A stretch of DNA of 64,000 nt from Cristatella mucedo (Eukaryota; Bryozoa; Phylactolaemata; Cristatellidae). Each line of letters starts with the position of its first letter. Positions within the stretch are counted from its first letter, which is position 1. The stretch lies in the NCBI GenBank assembly GCA_009760855.2, contig WPIO01000001.1, positions 8,089,501 to 8,153,500 on the forward strand, given 5' to 3'. The position numbers and the translations under genes were made by a program. The notes beneath the pieces are model-generated. The model was not told the origin of the DNA, ran no database searches, and was given only the letters and a program-made list of their open reading frames with translations. Below, piece by piece: positions 1 to 54,369 of this stretch.

Positions 1-1361
1 CCAACACATTAATCCAAAAATAAGCGAGTCTTGGCTAACTTGGGGCTGTTGATTACTAGTTACTATGTTATTTTACTACGTTATGTTACTAGCAGAAGTT
101 TACTGTTGCAGAGACTTGAGTAAAATAGATTCAAAGGACTGCTGCATTGATTTGGAAAGCCCTAACTTCATGAACCAGCCATATAAGCAGCATAATGCTA
201 TGCAAACAAAGGTGTCCCTAACGATTAGGAGAGCTGCACACCTTTACCGGCAAGCTGCTAAATACTATATCCCACGGGCTTGTATTTTGAATCTGCAAGG
301 AAATCTTCTAGATAATTCCAGCCTTTAACTAAGGAATGTATCATATTATGGAGCACACTACGACTGGGGCTGCCATAAACTCCCAGCCTGAATTCAGAGT
401 GCCAATTTTAGTTACAAAGAGTGGACTAAGTTCCTTACAGACCCCAGACTCTTTGCTCAGAATTAAGTTGCTTACACCGCTTTGAAGTGGCCAGGTTAAT
501 TACTAATTATTTACATCACTATTATAAATTATAATATAATAATATAGTCACGAGGCTGTGGTTTGAGTCCAGAAGTGGGAAAGCCTTTATCAAACACAGC
601 AAGCATTGATATAGCCATTAATACTCGTCTGCTGCGATTTAATAGGACTTTTAAATCGGCTGATCAGCAACGGTTAGATTACAAAATGTACCATGACTTC
701 ATCCATATAAAATCAAATTTATTTATTGCCCAATCTGTTATCACGTCGGTAGGCTCTATCAAACTCGCATTCTATAAAAATCGCAGCCTCTTTGTCTGCC
801 TGCCTGCATATCTCAGTCTCTCTATTTCAGTCTGTCGGCCTCGTCTAGAAAGTTATCACAACCATATAATTTGGCTTGAAAATCGAAGTTATTATGAGCA
901 CCTACAAATAAAATGATACAGTAATAACCTATTTAGAGGCTAACTTTTGCAGTTTGACCGTAGCACATAAGAAATATCGTGCAGCTGGACATTTTCAAGT
1001 TTGCTGCTTGGGCCAACTGTTCAGTTTGCATACTACAACAGCCACCCAGTCCCCTGCAGGCACAAGCATCCAAAAATGATGAGTTAATAATATAGCTTTA
1101 TGAAGCTTAGTTATCTTATTATTAAGTGAGGTCGTATATGCATATTGTCGTTTGAATAAATTCCTGGTTGTTGTTTCTGCAGCCAGGGTTTCTGAGATTC
1201 AGATCTCACACATGAAGCCCACTGCTATCAAACAATGAGGTAATGGGCACATTTTCAGCTTTTCCAGCAGCAGCCTTGAACCATGCAGAGCTCTACACCT
1301 ATAGCATAGCTTTTAAGGTATTTTATTTTATGGCTTTCTGGCGTGCTATAACCCGTAGCAT

Positions 1362-2117
1362 ATCTTAAACGCTTGTTTAGATAAGGATACAACGTCCAAG
1401 TTGGTCCATGCATTCGTGACATCTCGTCTCGACTTCTGCAACTCACTGCTTACTGGCCTACCAGCATGTGCGATCAGGCGATTGCAGCTGGTGCAAAACT
1501 CTGCAGCTAGGCTGGTCTGTCGTGAGCGTCGCAGTTGCCACATTACTCCACTTCTCGCCGACCTGCACTGGTTACCAGTCAAGCAACGGATTGACTTCAA
1601 GGTTTTGTCGCTCACTTTTAGGTCTCTTCATTCTATGGCTCCAGCCTATCTTTCAGAGATACTACCCCATCAGGCAAAGCATCGTACCACTCGCTTTTCG
1701 GAATCCAACAGTCTAGAAATACCTCGTACAAACCTTAAATCCTTTGGAGACCATGCATTTAGCTCGTATGCTCCCACAGCCTGGAACTCCCTCCCGACCT
1801 GCATCAGAACATCCCCTGACCTGACCACATTTAAAAGAAACTTAAAAACATACCTATTTAGGACAGCATTTAGTGGGTCCTTGTGATTCGTCCTCGATGT
1901 GCTTATGCGTGCTGACACTGTTCATGCTGCCACTAACCACATTTGCATGCTGACCCAGTGCATGTAACCCCTAACCATGTTATTCATTTTTTTTGTTTTT
2001 CAAGCATGATTTTACTTACTATTCTATTGCGTATCACTTTGCAGCAAATGTAAAGTGCCTAGAAAGAGATTAAGTTCTCTGAGGGCGCTTTATCAAGTGC
2101 AATATTATTATTATTAT
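1362..2117 (+). mobile_element. CR1/L2-type LINE family 1, 3' end with (TTA)n tail
   Basis: The element is 5'-truncated. From about 1395 it is open to the stop at 1884-1886 and encodes the C-terminal tail of a non-LTR retrotransposon ORF2: FVTSRLDFCNSLL, VQNSAARLVCR, PLLADLHWLPVKQRIDFK and TAWNSLPTCIR. The 3' untranslated end has a stem-loop at 2052-2091 and terminates in TTATTATTAT. It is the best preserved copy of this tail in the window. Confidence 0.9.
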
Positions 2118-2124
2118 AAACTGG

Positions 2125-2530
2125 TAGCTTTAACTTGGTAGCCAAGCCCTTCAGTTGCAAGCTTTGCAGTTGCCGCATTACAACTCTTCTTAAGACCTGC
2201 TGTGGCCTCTTATCTATTAAAGTATCGCCTTCAAGATTCAAGATTTATCCCTCACGTTTCGGTCTCTCTATTTCCTTGTTCCATAATACCTCTCAGAACC
2301 ACTCCTTAAAGGTGAGGAATCACTACACCAGCTCTTCCGACAAAAGTTGTTTAAATCACCTTCAAGTCAACCAGCAATGCATGCCGACTGTGACTTTTGC
2401 TCGTACGCCCCAACTGCCTACAGATATCTCCTAACTGACACCATGAATGTCCTACCATGACGATATTTTTAAAAAAGCTGAAAAGGCACATTTTCTTCAC
2501 AACATTTCCTGTGGTCATTGTGAATTGTTT
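2125..2530 (+). mobile_element. Degraded LINE fragment
   Basis: Directly after the (TTA)n of the previous element, CRITTLL and related pieces resemble the CHITPLLADL segment of family 1 with several frameshifts and substitutions. It is an older copy or a related family; the borders are approximate. Confidence 0.45.
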
Positions 2531-2689
2531 TTGTACAATTATGGGAGCTGAAACGGTGCATGCTATTATTAAGCATGGTCTAACTCCCCAGATATAATCA
2601 GCCCAGGTGAAAGTTTGCAGCATTCTTTACTAAACAAATTATGCACACTCGTGTGTCCATAAAACTCCATCTGATTTAAACAATTAGGG

Positions 2690-4590
2690 AACCACAATCT
2701 GTGCCTTACTTTAAAAGGTTGGCCAAGATTTCTGCATGGGATGTAGCTACCTTAATAAGGTTTAGTAAGACGAGCTTGTCTCCTGATTACCCCACACCAT
2801 CATCTCTGTGGTCTTCAGTGGCTAACCAATTTAGCCCTGCTACAATTGAGATTATTTATGCTTCTGTAGAAAAAAAGGGGTCGTACCCAAGTCCTTTAAA
2901 TCGGCAATCGTTAGACCTTTATTTAAAAATTCTGGATTAGATACAGAGGTGTGTGCAAACTATCGCCTAGTTTCCCCTCTTCATTTTTTTGTATAGGATT
3001 ATCAAAAAATTGTGGCTAAGCAGCTATCTGTACATATTAAAAGAGCAAAATGTGGGAAAAATTTCAATTGGGGTTCAAGAGGCAGCACTCCACTGAAACT
3101 GCTCTCCTCCGTTTAAAGATGACGTTCTATACTGCAAAGATGACGAGATTATCACTGCCCTAGCTCTGCTAGATCTATCAGCTGCCATTGAAATCATCGA
3201 TCAAGATGTCCTACTTGGACGATTGAGAACAACGATCGATCTGGCAAACGAGGTTTCAATCTTACTGGCGTGATTTAAATCGTTCTTGTCTGATCGTGTT
3301 CAATCCCTGTCGTGTGGTGGTCAGTTCTCACCCACGAGACTGGTCGCCTGTGGAGTCCCTTAAGTGTCCATCCTCGGTCCCTTGCTGTTCTCGCTTGACA
3401 CTCAACCTCTTGAAAAAAATATTAAGGCCCATGGAATGGAATATCACTTTTATTCCGACAATATTCAGCTGTATTTGTCATTCAAACCGTCGGAATCTGC
3501 TGCAGCAAGTGGTAAAGTGAACGCTTGCCTTGCCGATATTCGATCCTGGATCTCGTTAAGTCTCTTGAAACTAAATGGCGATAAAATCAAACTGCTGTTC
3601 ATAGAACAACCTAAGCGTGTCACTGTATTAAAAGGTTTTGCTCTTCTACTAGGTGATGCTGTTGGGTGACCATCACCACGTCTTCAAAACTTAGGCCTCG
3701 TTTTCAACAGCTGCCTAACTTTTAAAAACTTCATTCAGAAGACTGCTTTTACAGCAGACCATCACATCTGATCCCTATCTAAGATAAGGAGCTGCCCTCC
3801 AGGATGGCTTCCAAAGCATTTCACTTGCTCTTTAGCTCTGTCTCGGATTGATTATTCATATTTCCTTTTTGATGGACGACCGAAAAAACTACTAGGCCAC
3901 TGCAAATGGCTATTAATTTGGCTGCAATGCAAGTTTTCAAGTCCTAGCGGTTTGACCACATGTGGCCTTTGCTAAAATGCTAGGATGGCTGTCCCTTGAT
4001 CAATGGATACAGAGCAAAGTTCTTGTCCGGCCCCCTAACGTCCGCCACGGCTTGGCTCATCCACACCTAGCTGAACTGCTGCACCAGTTTCACCCTACTC
4101 GTGCCCTCGGCACTGTTTGGATAATACATTAGTGGTTTAATTCCTCGGTTTACAGAACGTTTGAGACAGAAGCTTTAGCTCTGCAGGTCCTATACCATGG
4201 CACTCGCTTCCGCAATTCTTATGCAACGGAAACTACTGTCCTTCTGCCGACGAAGGCTCATTCTTTCTGTCAGTCATGAGCTGCTAATTCCGTGCTACTC
4301 ACTACCGTAACCGAGCTCCCGACTCTGCCATGCTTCACACTTTCTCTTTGATGCTTTAGATGAAGTTTGTTAGCTACTGAATGAGTACCGAAAGCCCCTT
4401 AGGCTGCGAGTGAGCTATACAAAACCCTCCTGCCTAGCGCTTGTATACTCTTTCTGGCTTTGTGGAGTTACAGGCTGAGATGCATTACATCATATTGAGC
4501 TAGGTGTCTTGCTACCTTTAAAGCATGTGTAAAGCGCGCAGAACAATAGTAAGTTCTTCTAGGACTCTATACAAATGTATTGCTTTCGAA
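2690..4590 (+). mobile_element. LINE family 2, long degraded copy with reverse transcriptase remnants
   Basis: In broken frames one can read reverse transcriptase pieces in order: an upstream DYPTPSSLWSSV segment, ALLDLSAAIEII, LSDRVQSLSCG, SILGPLLFSLDTQPL, then HFYSDNIQLYLSF at 3445-3483, and farther on LAHPHLAELLHQF and a TEALALQVLYHG tail. The catalytic YADD has become YSDN, and frameshifts are frequent, so it is dead. The 3' tail at about 4512-4565 resembles the family 1 stem-loop region. Confidence 0.8.
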
Positions 4591-4927
4591 ATTTCATAAA
4601 TATTTCGTAGCTTTTAATCTCACCGTGCCCTATCTATTCTCTCAGGAATCAATGAATAAATAATAAGCTGAATCGACCAATTAATCAGAAATTTGTCAAT
4701 ATGTCTACCTAAGTATCTAAAAATCTCTATCTGTATATATATATATATATATATAACTTTCTAAGGTTATATCCAATGTATATAACTAAATCATATATAT
4801 TATACGTTTGCATATCTAGCTTGTATAAGTCCTCTTTAACTAGTTATTTTGCTGTCGCTTATGTGCCTGCATGACTTACGTACCGGCTCTTTCTTACACG
4901 TGGTTACTTCACTGTGTTTGGAAAATC

Positions 4928-4932
<5 letters not shown>

Positions 4933-4958
<26 letters not shown>

Positions 4959-4959
4959 C
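4933..4959. repeat. (TA)n microsatellite, followed by degenerate CTAC/TCGA repeats
   Basis: A pure TA run is followed to about 5045 by imprecise four-base repeats built from CTAC, CTAT and TCGA. A shorter TA run is at 4734-4755. The stretch lies just downstream, on the gene strand, of exon 23. Confidence 0.9.
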
Positions 4960-5092
4960 ACGTGTTAATCTATCGACCTACCTATCGACCTACCTACCAG
5001 CTTATCTATCGATTTATCTATTGTCGATCAATCTAACCATTGATCAATCTGTCGATCTGTTTGCTATCGTCTCTGTCTCTATATCAGCTCAC

Positions 5093-47764
<42,672 letters not shown>

Positions 47765-47773
47765 GGCTGTCTG

Positions 47774-47806
47774 TGAAGTCTGAGCCTTGCCAATGCAACT
47801 TTTATA
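47774..47806 (-). promoter_or_regulatory. TATA box and probable start site of the PKHD1L1-like gene
   Basis: On the minus strand CTATAAAAG puts a TATA box at 47800-47806. Initiator-like TCAGAC (A at 47781) and TCACAG (A at 47774) follow 25 and 32 bases downstream, the normal spacing. The start codon is at 47764, so the leader would be only about 10-17 bases. Position and spacing are seen; promoter activity is inferred. Confidence 0.6.
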
Positions 47807-47914
47807 GCCCTGCGGTTTCGGTATTTTTCCGGGCACCTTGTGTACATAACAAACACTCATGCATGGATATGCTAATTCCATAAACAGGCGGCCTGTAGGG
47901 CGGCAGGCTTGCTT

Positions 47915-47955
47915 AGGCTTTCACGTTGAGGCTTTCATGTTAGGCTTTCATGTTG
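47915..47955 (-). repeat. Three tandem copies of a 13-14 bp unit upstream of the TATA box
   Basis: The plus strand reads AGGCTTTCACGTTG, AGGCTTTCATGTT and AGGCTTTCATGTTG back to back, about 110-150 bases upstream of the TATA box. On the gene strand the core is ATGAAAGCC. It may be a repeated factor-binding site or simply a short tandem duplication. Confidence 0.7.
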
Positions 47956-48639
47956 CTAAATGAAAGTAGGTGCAATTCGTGCCAAGTGAGCAAACCGGTG
48001 ATCAAAGCACCCAGGCTTATTCAACTCTTAAATTCTAGTTTAGGTAGTCCCTGAGCGATTTTCTCTGCCAAGTAGCTTTAGCAATACTTGTGGAGGGTAG
48101 AAGTAGATGTGAGTAGGGAGATTGAGGGAGTGATTGGAAAAAAGAGAGGCAGCCTGAAGGCTAGAGACCTTGTCAGTAGCCGAGGTGACGGTGGCAGAAT
48201 TTCAGTTGTCAAGGCTGGGTGGTGTATCTGGTGAAGAGCCTTGACGATCGCTGAGCGTAATGCAAATATATGAGCCCATTTTAGAGAGTTCACTTTGCAA
48301 CTAAAGTATCACTCATTTCTCTGGCTCACCGAGTAACCCACCACGAAGGGCAGTACCCTTGAACGACACAAGGGCACGGGATTATTATTTATTCAATCGG
48401 AATGCACTTCGAAATGCGACATCGACCGTCGTTTTCTGACGAGTTGTTTGAAAACGATTTTTCGCCTTTTGAACTAACCGTAGTGTTGGGGGACCGAGTC
48501 AAAACGTTACAGCACCTCAGTGCTGCAGCTACTTATGGAATTAGAAATAGCCAGCAATTGAGAAACAAGGTAACGTGAGCAAACGTGGGCAAGTACTGAC
48601 GGCCACGTTCTTGCATGTTAAATTAGGACTCACAATCGC

Positions 48640-49092
48640 TTGAGTTGGTGCACACAATGGGGCACTCTGAGCAGCCTCTGAAAAGTGGCTTGCTCCGTCG
48701 TGAAGAGGCAGCCCAAACAGAGCATCATCTCTTACTCAGCTTACAGACCGTTGGTGACAGAAGCTTTTGCTCTACAGGTCCTAGACTGTGGAACTCGCTT
48801 GCACGATTCTTAGGCAATGACAACTATTCCTGCTGCTGACTATGGCTAATCCTTTTCAGAGGAACTGAGCTGCGGCTTCCATACTACTCACTTTGTCAAC
48901 TGCTTTCCTGACTCTGCCATGCTTCCCACTTTCTCTTAGTTGAGTGAGACAAAGTCTGTTGGCTACTAAATAGTTACCGAAAGACGGTTAGGCTGTGAGT
49001 TGGCTACACACAACTCTCCTCGGTAACATCCAGATAGCTTTTATGGCTTTGTAGAGTTACAGATGCAGATACATTACATTACGTTACATTAC
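48640..49092 (+). mobile_element. LINE family 2, 3' fragment
   Basis: The frame TVGDRSFCSTGPRLWNSLA is the typical C-terminal ORF2 tail of CR1/L2-type elements. The 3' end runs through GGCTTTGTAGAGTTACAG to a short ATTACATTACGTTACATTAC tail, suggesting that family 2 ends in a five- or six-base repeat rather than TTA. Confidence 0.85.
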
Positions 49093-49465
49093 TGTCCGAC
49101 GGACATGTTTATGGTTTGTGCAGCCTTGACGCCATCAGCCCGGCTCGTCCGGTTGTGCCGTGCACCCAATGTCATCTAACGTCAAGGGGTTGCAGGTGTC
49201 CACGGTGTCGAGTAGAGCCAGGCCAACCTTAGGTGATCAGTGATGACTGGTTGCCGTAATTTAGAGTGAGGATGGCGATGATGAGCAGTGAGAGACCAAG
49301 TGAGAGAGAGACAGAGGCAGAAAAACAAAAAGAGAGAGAGAGAGAGAGGCTGAGGCACATGCGCACACACACATACACACTCAGAGCGAGAGAGATAGTG
49401 AGATTGTCAAGAAAGAAAGGGATAGACGAGACCGATAGGGAGCATGATGGATAGGTATATATAAA

Positions 49466-49674
49466 TAAATAAATATATATATATATATACCATATATATA
49501 TATACCATATATATATATCAGATATATATATACCATATATATACCACATATATGTATATATGTATCATATATATATATATTTATATATTTATTTATATAT
49601 GTATGTACGTATCCATCAAACTCCATCTCTGTATCGTCTCTCTCTTTCTCCCACAAGTTCTATATCCCTCATTT

Positions 49675-49751
<77 letters not shown>

Positions 49752-49766
49752 CTCTCTCTCTCTCAA

Positions 49767-49854
<88 letters not shown>

Positions 49855-49960
49855 ACTCTCTCTCTCTCTTTCTCTCTCTCTCTCTTTTTCTCTCTCTCTC
49901 TCTCTCTCTTTGCGAATTCAGCCTCTCTCTCTCTCACTTGGTCTCTCTCTTTCTTAGATA
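49466..49960. repeat. Compound TA and CT microsatellite block
   Basis: Interrupted TA with ATACCATATA spacers (49466-49610) is followed by CT (49679-49718), TA (49719-49747) and a long CT run with TTT and CACT interruptions to about 49950. Open frames here encode only Ser-Leu or Tyr-Ile repeats. Confidence 0.95.
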
Positions 49961-52355
49961 GATAGATAGAGAGACCAGAGGTAATGTGTTAGACAGTGAA
50001 ATCAGTAAGAAGAGTTCAAAGTGGAGTGGTCAACTAAAGAGAGTGCTGTGCCCCAATGAAAAAATTTTTTCCGTTTTTACTTGTGAATCATTAAGAGCTT
50101 GTTATTAACTAAGAGTCATACAATGTGGCGGTTTTCTTGATGTTTGCTTTAGCATGCTTGCTTCAGCATTACACTTCAGTGCTCTTGCATTCCTGTGTAA
50201 GCGTTACATCACGCTCGTTATAAACTCTATTGTTGGTTCACTTTCATTAAAGTTTATTGCCCATGGCCATAGGTTGTGAGTTTAATTTAAGCGTTATACA
50301 AAGCTACGATCTGTATTATTGGTAATATTGTTAATAGGCCGATAGAAATTGGGGCACGGCTATGACGATGCCATAGCTCAATTGTAAGCAGCCAGAACAA
50401 GAACTTCCGGTCGGTGATTAAAGCAGCTGCTCTATTTGCTTACAAACTTCACTGCAATACCGGAATAGAGCTCTAATAAATCCTCGGCTCTTTTAATCAC
50501 AGTACCCAGATTAGTTTAGTCTTGGATTTTGAAAATCAGCATCTGAGCTTAAAAGTTGGCTCGCCGTTAGTTAGTCTGGACGGCAACGTCTCCATTCATC
50601 AGGCTAAAGTCCAATAACTTTACTGGCAGTTTGGCTTTGCATGATTAAACTATACAGGGCTTTTGCATACCTCAAACGAAAGTGCACGGCTTGAGCCACC
50701 AAATAGTAATGAAAACTCACCGATCAGCTTATTCAAAATATACAGTGCAAAGATATAGTATGAGCTTATTAGCAAGAACTTCAAGGTGAGAAGGAAAACG
50801 TACCCCAATTTTTTATATCAGTGCATTTTAGTAAACTGCAGCTGATACAAAAACACTGCATCTCCTTCATTTCAGAACTATATTTTTGAGACAATTCAAT
50901 TGCATCTGATAAGGAGGAGCGCAAGAAATTAAAGGCCAAGCTTCTGCTACAGACAGGGGTGGACATGCGCTGGTTGCCTCTTCGTATGCGAGCGGTCAAT
51001 TACTAGCTAAACTGGTGTCCTAAATCACTGTCCTGCCATAAAGTACACCTACATCGAATACAAATAGTGCTGAAAGAATAGCTATTACAATAATTTATAG
51101 TAGAAAGCTACCAGATAATGAGAGGGCGTAGCAGTATTTAACCTTCTTGAGTGTTGCTTTAGTCACAATGAAGCATTCACATTTAAATTCATGACCGTTA
51201 CACTGCAGTCGAGTCTAATAGACACTGCAGCGCTGGCTGTTCCATACTTCCGAACCTCCTTAGTCCCATTCTGTGCCTTCATATGGCACACCAGAAGCCT
51301 ATTTATTTTGAATTCACGCTATACTGCAGCTAGGCTAATAATGAAATACTGTAGAGTGCATACGGCAAATATTTACATGAATCTCCGTAAGCAGTTGGAC
51401 ACGGCTCTCACAGCACTGCACTTTTGTGGACTGAAACGGGCTAGAAAATCCAGAATCCACGCCGTAGTACAGCGAAACCTGAAAGCTAATTGCGACTAAA
51501 TTAAACTAAATTTTCGTTAGCAAAGAATCGCTACCATCAAAGGCCTACAGATGACATAGGTGACGCAGCCACGGATTCCGGTTAGACTTGACGTTGTGTG
51601 TCTTTGAAGCTGTGCGTCTTTGTGTTCGGCTAACAGGTGACTGCAAGTTTAGTGGTCCTTTGATGTGGCGGTACGCACTTATGAGTGAGAGTGCTGCTAA
51701 GGTAGCCCCTTGATATCACTTTATGGCCTGGCAAATGAACAACATTTTGGTGGCCCTCTTTGATGTGGCTGGATATCTGCTGGTATTTATAGACCGGGTG
51801 GAAGGGGGTGTTCCTTAACAAAACTGAAGGTGCTATCTTGTACTTTGAAAAGAAGACGATGGAGAAAGTCAAATTTGCCACGATTGAATACCAAAAGAAT
51901 GTACCAAAAGTGACGCTTGCTGACTCACATAAACTGGTGAAATCTCGCGAATGAATGAAGAAAGAGAGCCACGCCTTAATGTGCATTGGCACACTGGCTA
52001 TGTTTGTCCAATGTAACCGCGCACACCAAAACGCTCCTATCAGAAGCGTCTTATCTTTCATTAAAAATACGAATGAAGGCGCAAATGTCAAAATCTTTGA
52101 TAATATAGATCCCAATGACACTCAAAAATTAAGGAAACTCGTCCAAACAGGTGGTGCATCTACTTGCGATCGCACCTGTCAAGTTGGTTGACGGTTTTCA
52201 GTACAAATATATCTTCTAAAGTGCTTATTAACAAAACAGATTTGTCTCTACTATGCGTGTACGATGTATAGCAGCAGCTCGTACCTAAACTTCTGCTTAA
52301 CCACTTTATTTATGCCTACTTCTATAGAAAAATATGCTATTTGTGCACAATCTGA

Positions 52356-52600
52356 GGTGCAGCCAGTATTCGAGCTCCTGGGTGGCGGGGTTCTGGGGGG
52401 CGGAGCTCCTGTGTAGACTGGTCTGGGGGAGCGTTTCCCAGCGCCTGTGGGTGTCGTGCAGCCTGGCCAAGCAGCAAGGGGCCAGACACCGCACGAGCGC
52501 GGCCGCTGGCCGCCTAACTGGATTTCAGACTCTGCGACCCAGCTCCCACCTACAAGGCCAGGGGTTTCACCTGCGACACCTGCCACCCCCCCATTGCCTT
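52356..52600. other. GC-rich patch in AT-rich surroundings
   Basis: About 240 bases rich in G and C, including GCGGCCGC (an 8-base palindrome) and GGGTGGCGGGGTTCTGGGG. The flanks are ordinary AT-rich DNA. No conserved protein can be read in either strand. It may be a CpG-type regulatory patch, a horizontally derived piece or an assembly contaminant. Confidence 0.6.
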
Positions 52601-52811
52601 TGCATACAATTAGTAATGAGTAGAAAGTACACTAGCTTCACGACAAGAGTCTCTAGACGTATATGGCCTTTTTTAATGGTTATTTCCTCCATATCTTGCC
52701 TCGATATGTTCAGTATCTATCATAGTTGCTCAACATGTCTTAAGAAATACTTTCAGCTACATATCATAGCTAACATTAAGGCTTGTTTCAAAAAGTAGAT
52801 CAACTCTTAAT

Positions 52812-53035
52812 TGGTCCATGCATATCTGAAATCCTTTCTTTACTTATCTAACTCACGGCTTGCTGCTCTACGTGCCTGTGCACCTTGGCCCTTGTAGTTG
52901 GCACAAACCTCTGCAGCTAGGCTTGTCTATCGTGAGCGTCGCAGTTGCCATGTCCAACCACTTCTTGTCAACCTGAACTGGCTCTCAGTAAAGCAGTGCA
53001 TCGACTTCAAGGCGGTGTCACTCATCATCAGTGAA
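52812..53035 (+). mobile_element. LINE family 1, internal fragment
   Basis: TSAARLVYRERRSCHVQPLL and NWLSVKQCIDFKAVSLI match the SAARLVCRERRSCHITPLL and HWLPVKQRIDFKVLSL segment of the copy at 1362. Both ends are truncated. Confidence 0.85.
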
Positions 53036-53838
53036 CAAATTGCACTATCTTATGGGTTAGTGGTTGTGTGTAAAAACTGCTCGTGTGGGTGTGTAAATTT
53101 ACACAAATAATAATGTGATATTATTAACGTCTGATACGTCTTATTATTCCATACTATGCCTAATATATTGGGTGATACATATGTAGTAGTGACTAAAAGG
53201 GTGTTATTTCATGTCCACAAGACTGTAATAATGTTAGCCCCGAATTAGAAAGACGAGAATATTTTTTCTATGCTCACTAGTTAAGAAAATATTTGATTTA
53301 TAAATAAAGAATCGTATTTCACGAAAATTTACCTATCGGGGCAGAGTCTGGAACTGATTAACCACGGTAAACGAGGGACAACTGTACCACATTTTTTACC
53401 CCCAAATTAAACATGTAAGTTAATCGCGCTCAAGAATTTAGGTTTGTCGGGCAGCAGCTCACCGGAAACGGCAAGAACGCAGTGGCATTTAGGAATATAA
53501 GAAGATCTATAGACTACTTCAGAAGGCAAGCCTCATGGTCAACCAAGTACCGCAAATACAAATTAAATTCCCATTACGACCATCAATACCCTCAGTCTTA
53601 CGTATTTCTGGCTTACTGAGGTGGCGTGACTACGAGATGGATGTCAGCTTGTCTCACAAGAATCTTCTGGTCTGATACGATAGGTGAAATTTCTTCCAGT
53701 TACATGGGATTTTTGCACCACACGAACGGGCAATGACCGCTACAGCGATACTGACGGAAAGCGACTGAAGGCACGGTTTCCAAAACGTAGTGCACACTTC
53801 CAAGAATTGTGGCCTTCATGCAAAAGAATAACGGAAAT

Positions 53839-54369
53839 TTAAAATCCTAAAGTAAAGCACACTACTGCCTGTTTTGACCTGTGTTTTCCTAAGGCGGCAG
53901 CGTCCTCTATTTTAGATGCATCAAAAATTGCTACGAGACTACGCCGTGGCTTTCGCGGTGAAGACCTGTTTGGATGGAAAGAAGGTTGTGGTGGAAAGGT
54001 GCGTTTCCCGGCCACGACCCTTTTGTGAGAGGCTTTAAAATCGCTAGAAATTGGGAATGGCCATTTGAAACGAGCGAACGAGCTTCTGCAAGGGGAATTC
54101 AAAGAAAGGGCTCCAACTGCCATAGTCTCTCTAGGTCTAGGCTTAGCACAGGGGGGGGGGTAGGGGAGGAGTCGGTCCACAAGGGACGGTGTCTTACGGC
54201 CGCACGACGAATACAGAACGCATCGTTCATGGTACCATGTACGCCTTACGCATTTCGTACACTCTAAGCCGCCAGGCAAGGGAGCTCTCCGCTGCAAAGG
54301 CAATAGCGAAAACTCTAAGTCGACTTGTGGTCGCAGCTTGCCAAGTGGTGCCGCTCCGTTTCGGCCCAT
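53839..54369 (-). CDS. Unrecognised 176-codon open frame
   Basis: This is the longest open frame outside repeats. The translation is rich in Arg, Pro and Ser with no recognisable domain, and the opposite strand is also largely open, so GC content may explain it. There is no TATA box or clear splice context. A run of ten G at 54151-54160 (plus strand) lies within it. Confidence 0.2.
   Translation of the reverse strand: MGRNGAAPLGKLRPQVDLEFSLLPLQRRAPLPGGLECTKCVRRTWYHERCVLYSSCGRKTPSLVDRLLPYPPPCAKPRPRETMAVGALSLNSPCRSSFARFKWPFPISSDFKASHKRVVAGKRTFPPQPSFHPNRSSPRKPRRSLVAIFDASKIEDAAALGKHRSKQAVVCFTLGF

Larger units (their letters stand above)
1..5092. other. Low-coordinate end: intron or later part of the PKHD1L1-like gene
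   Basis: The next exons (rest of IPT4 onward) should lie here or beyond the window. I looked for IPT motifs on the minus strand and could not place one. The stretch holds LINE fragments at 1362-2117, about 2125-2530 and about 2690-4590, and TA repeats at 4734-4755 and 4933-4959. I see nothing clear in 1-1361. Confidence 0.6.

Noticed and set aside
549-600. tRNA-like box B (GGTTTGAGTCC) that might mark a SINE or tRNA
   Set aside because: No box A, no cloverleaf and no similarity to the SINE family in the window.
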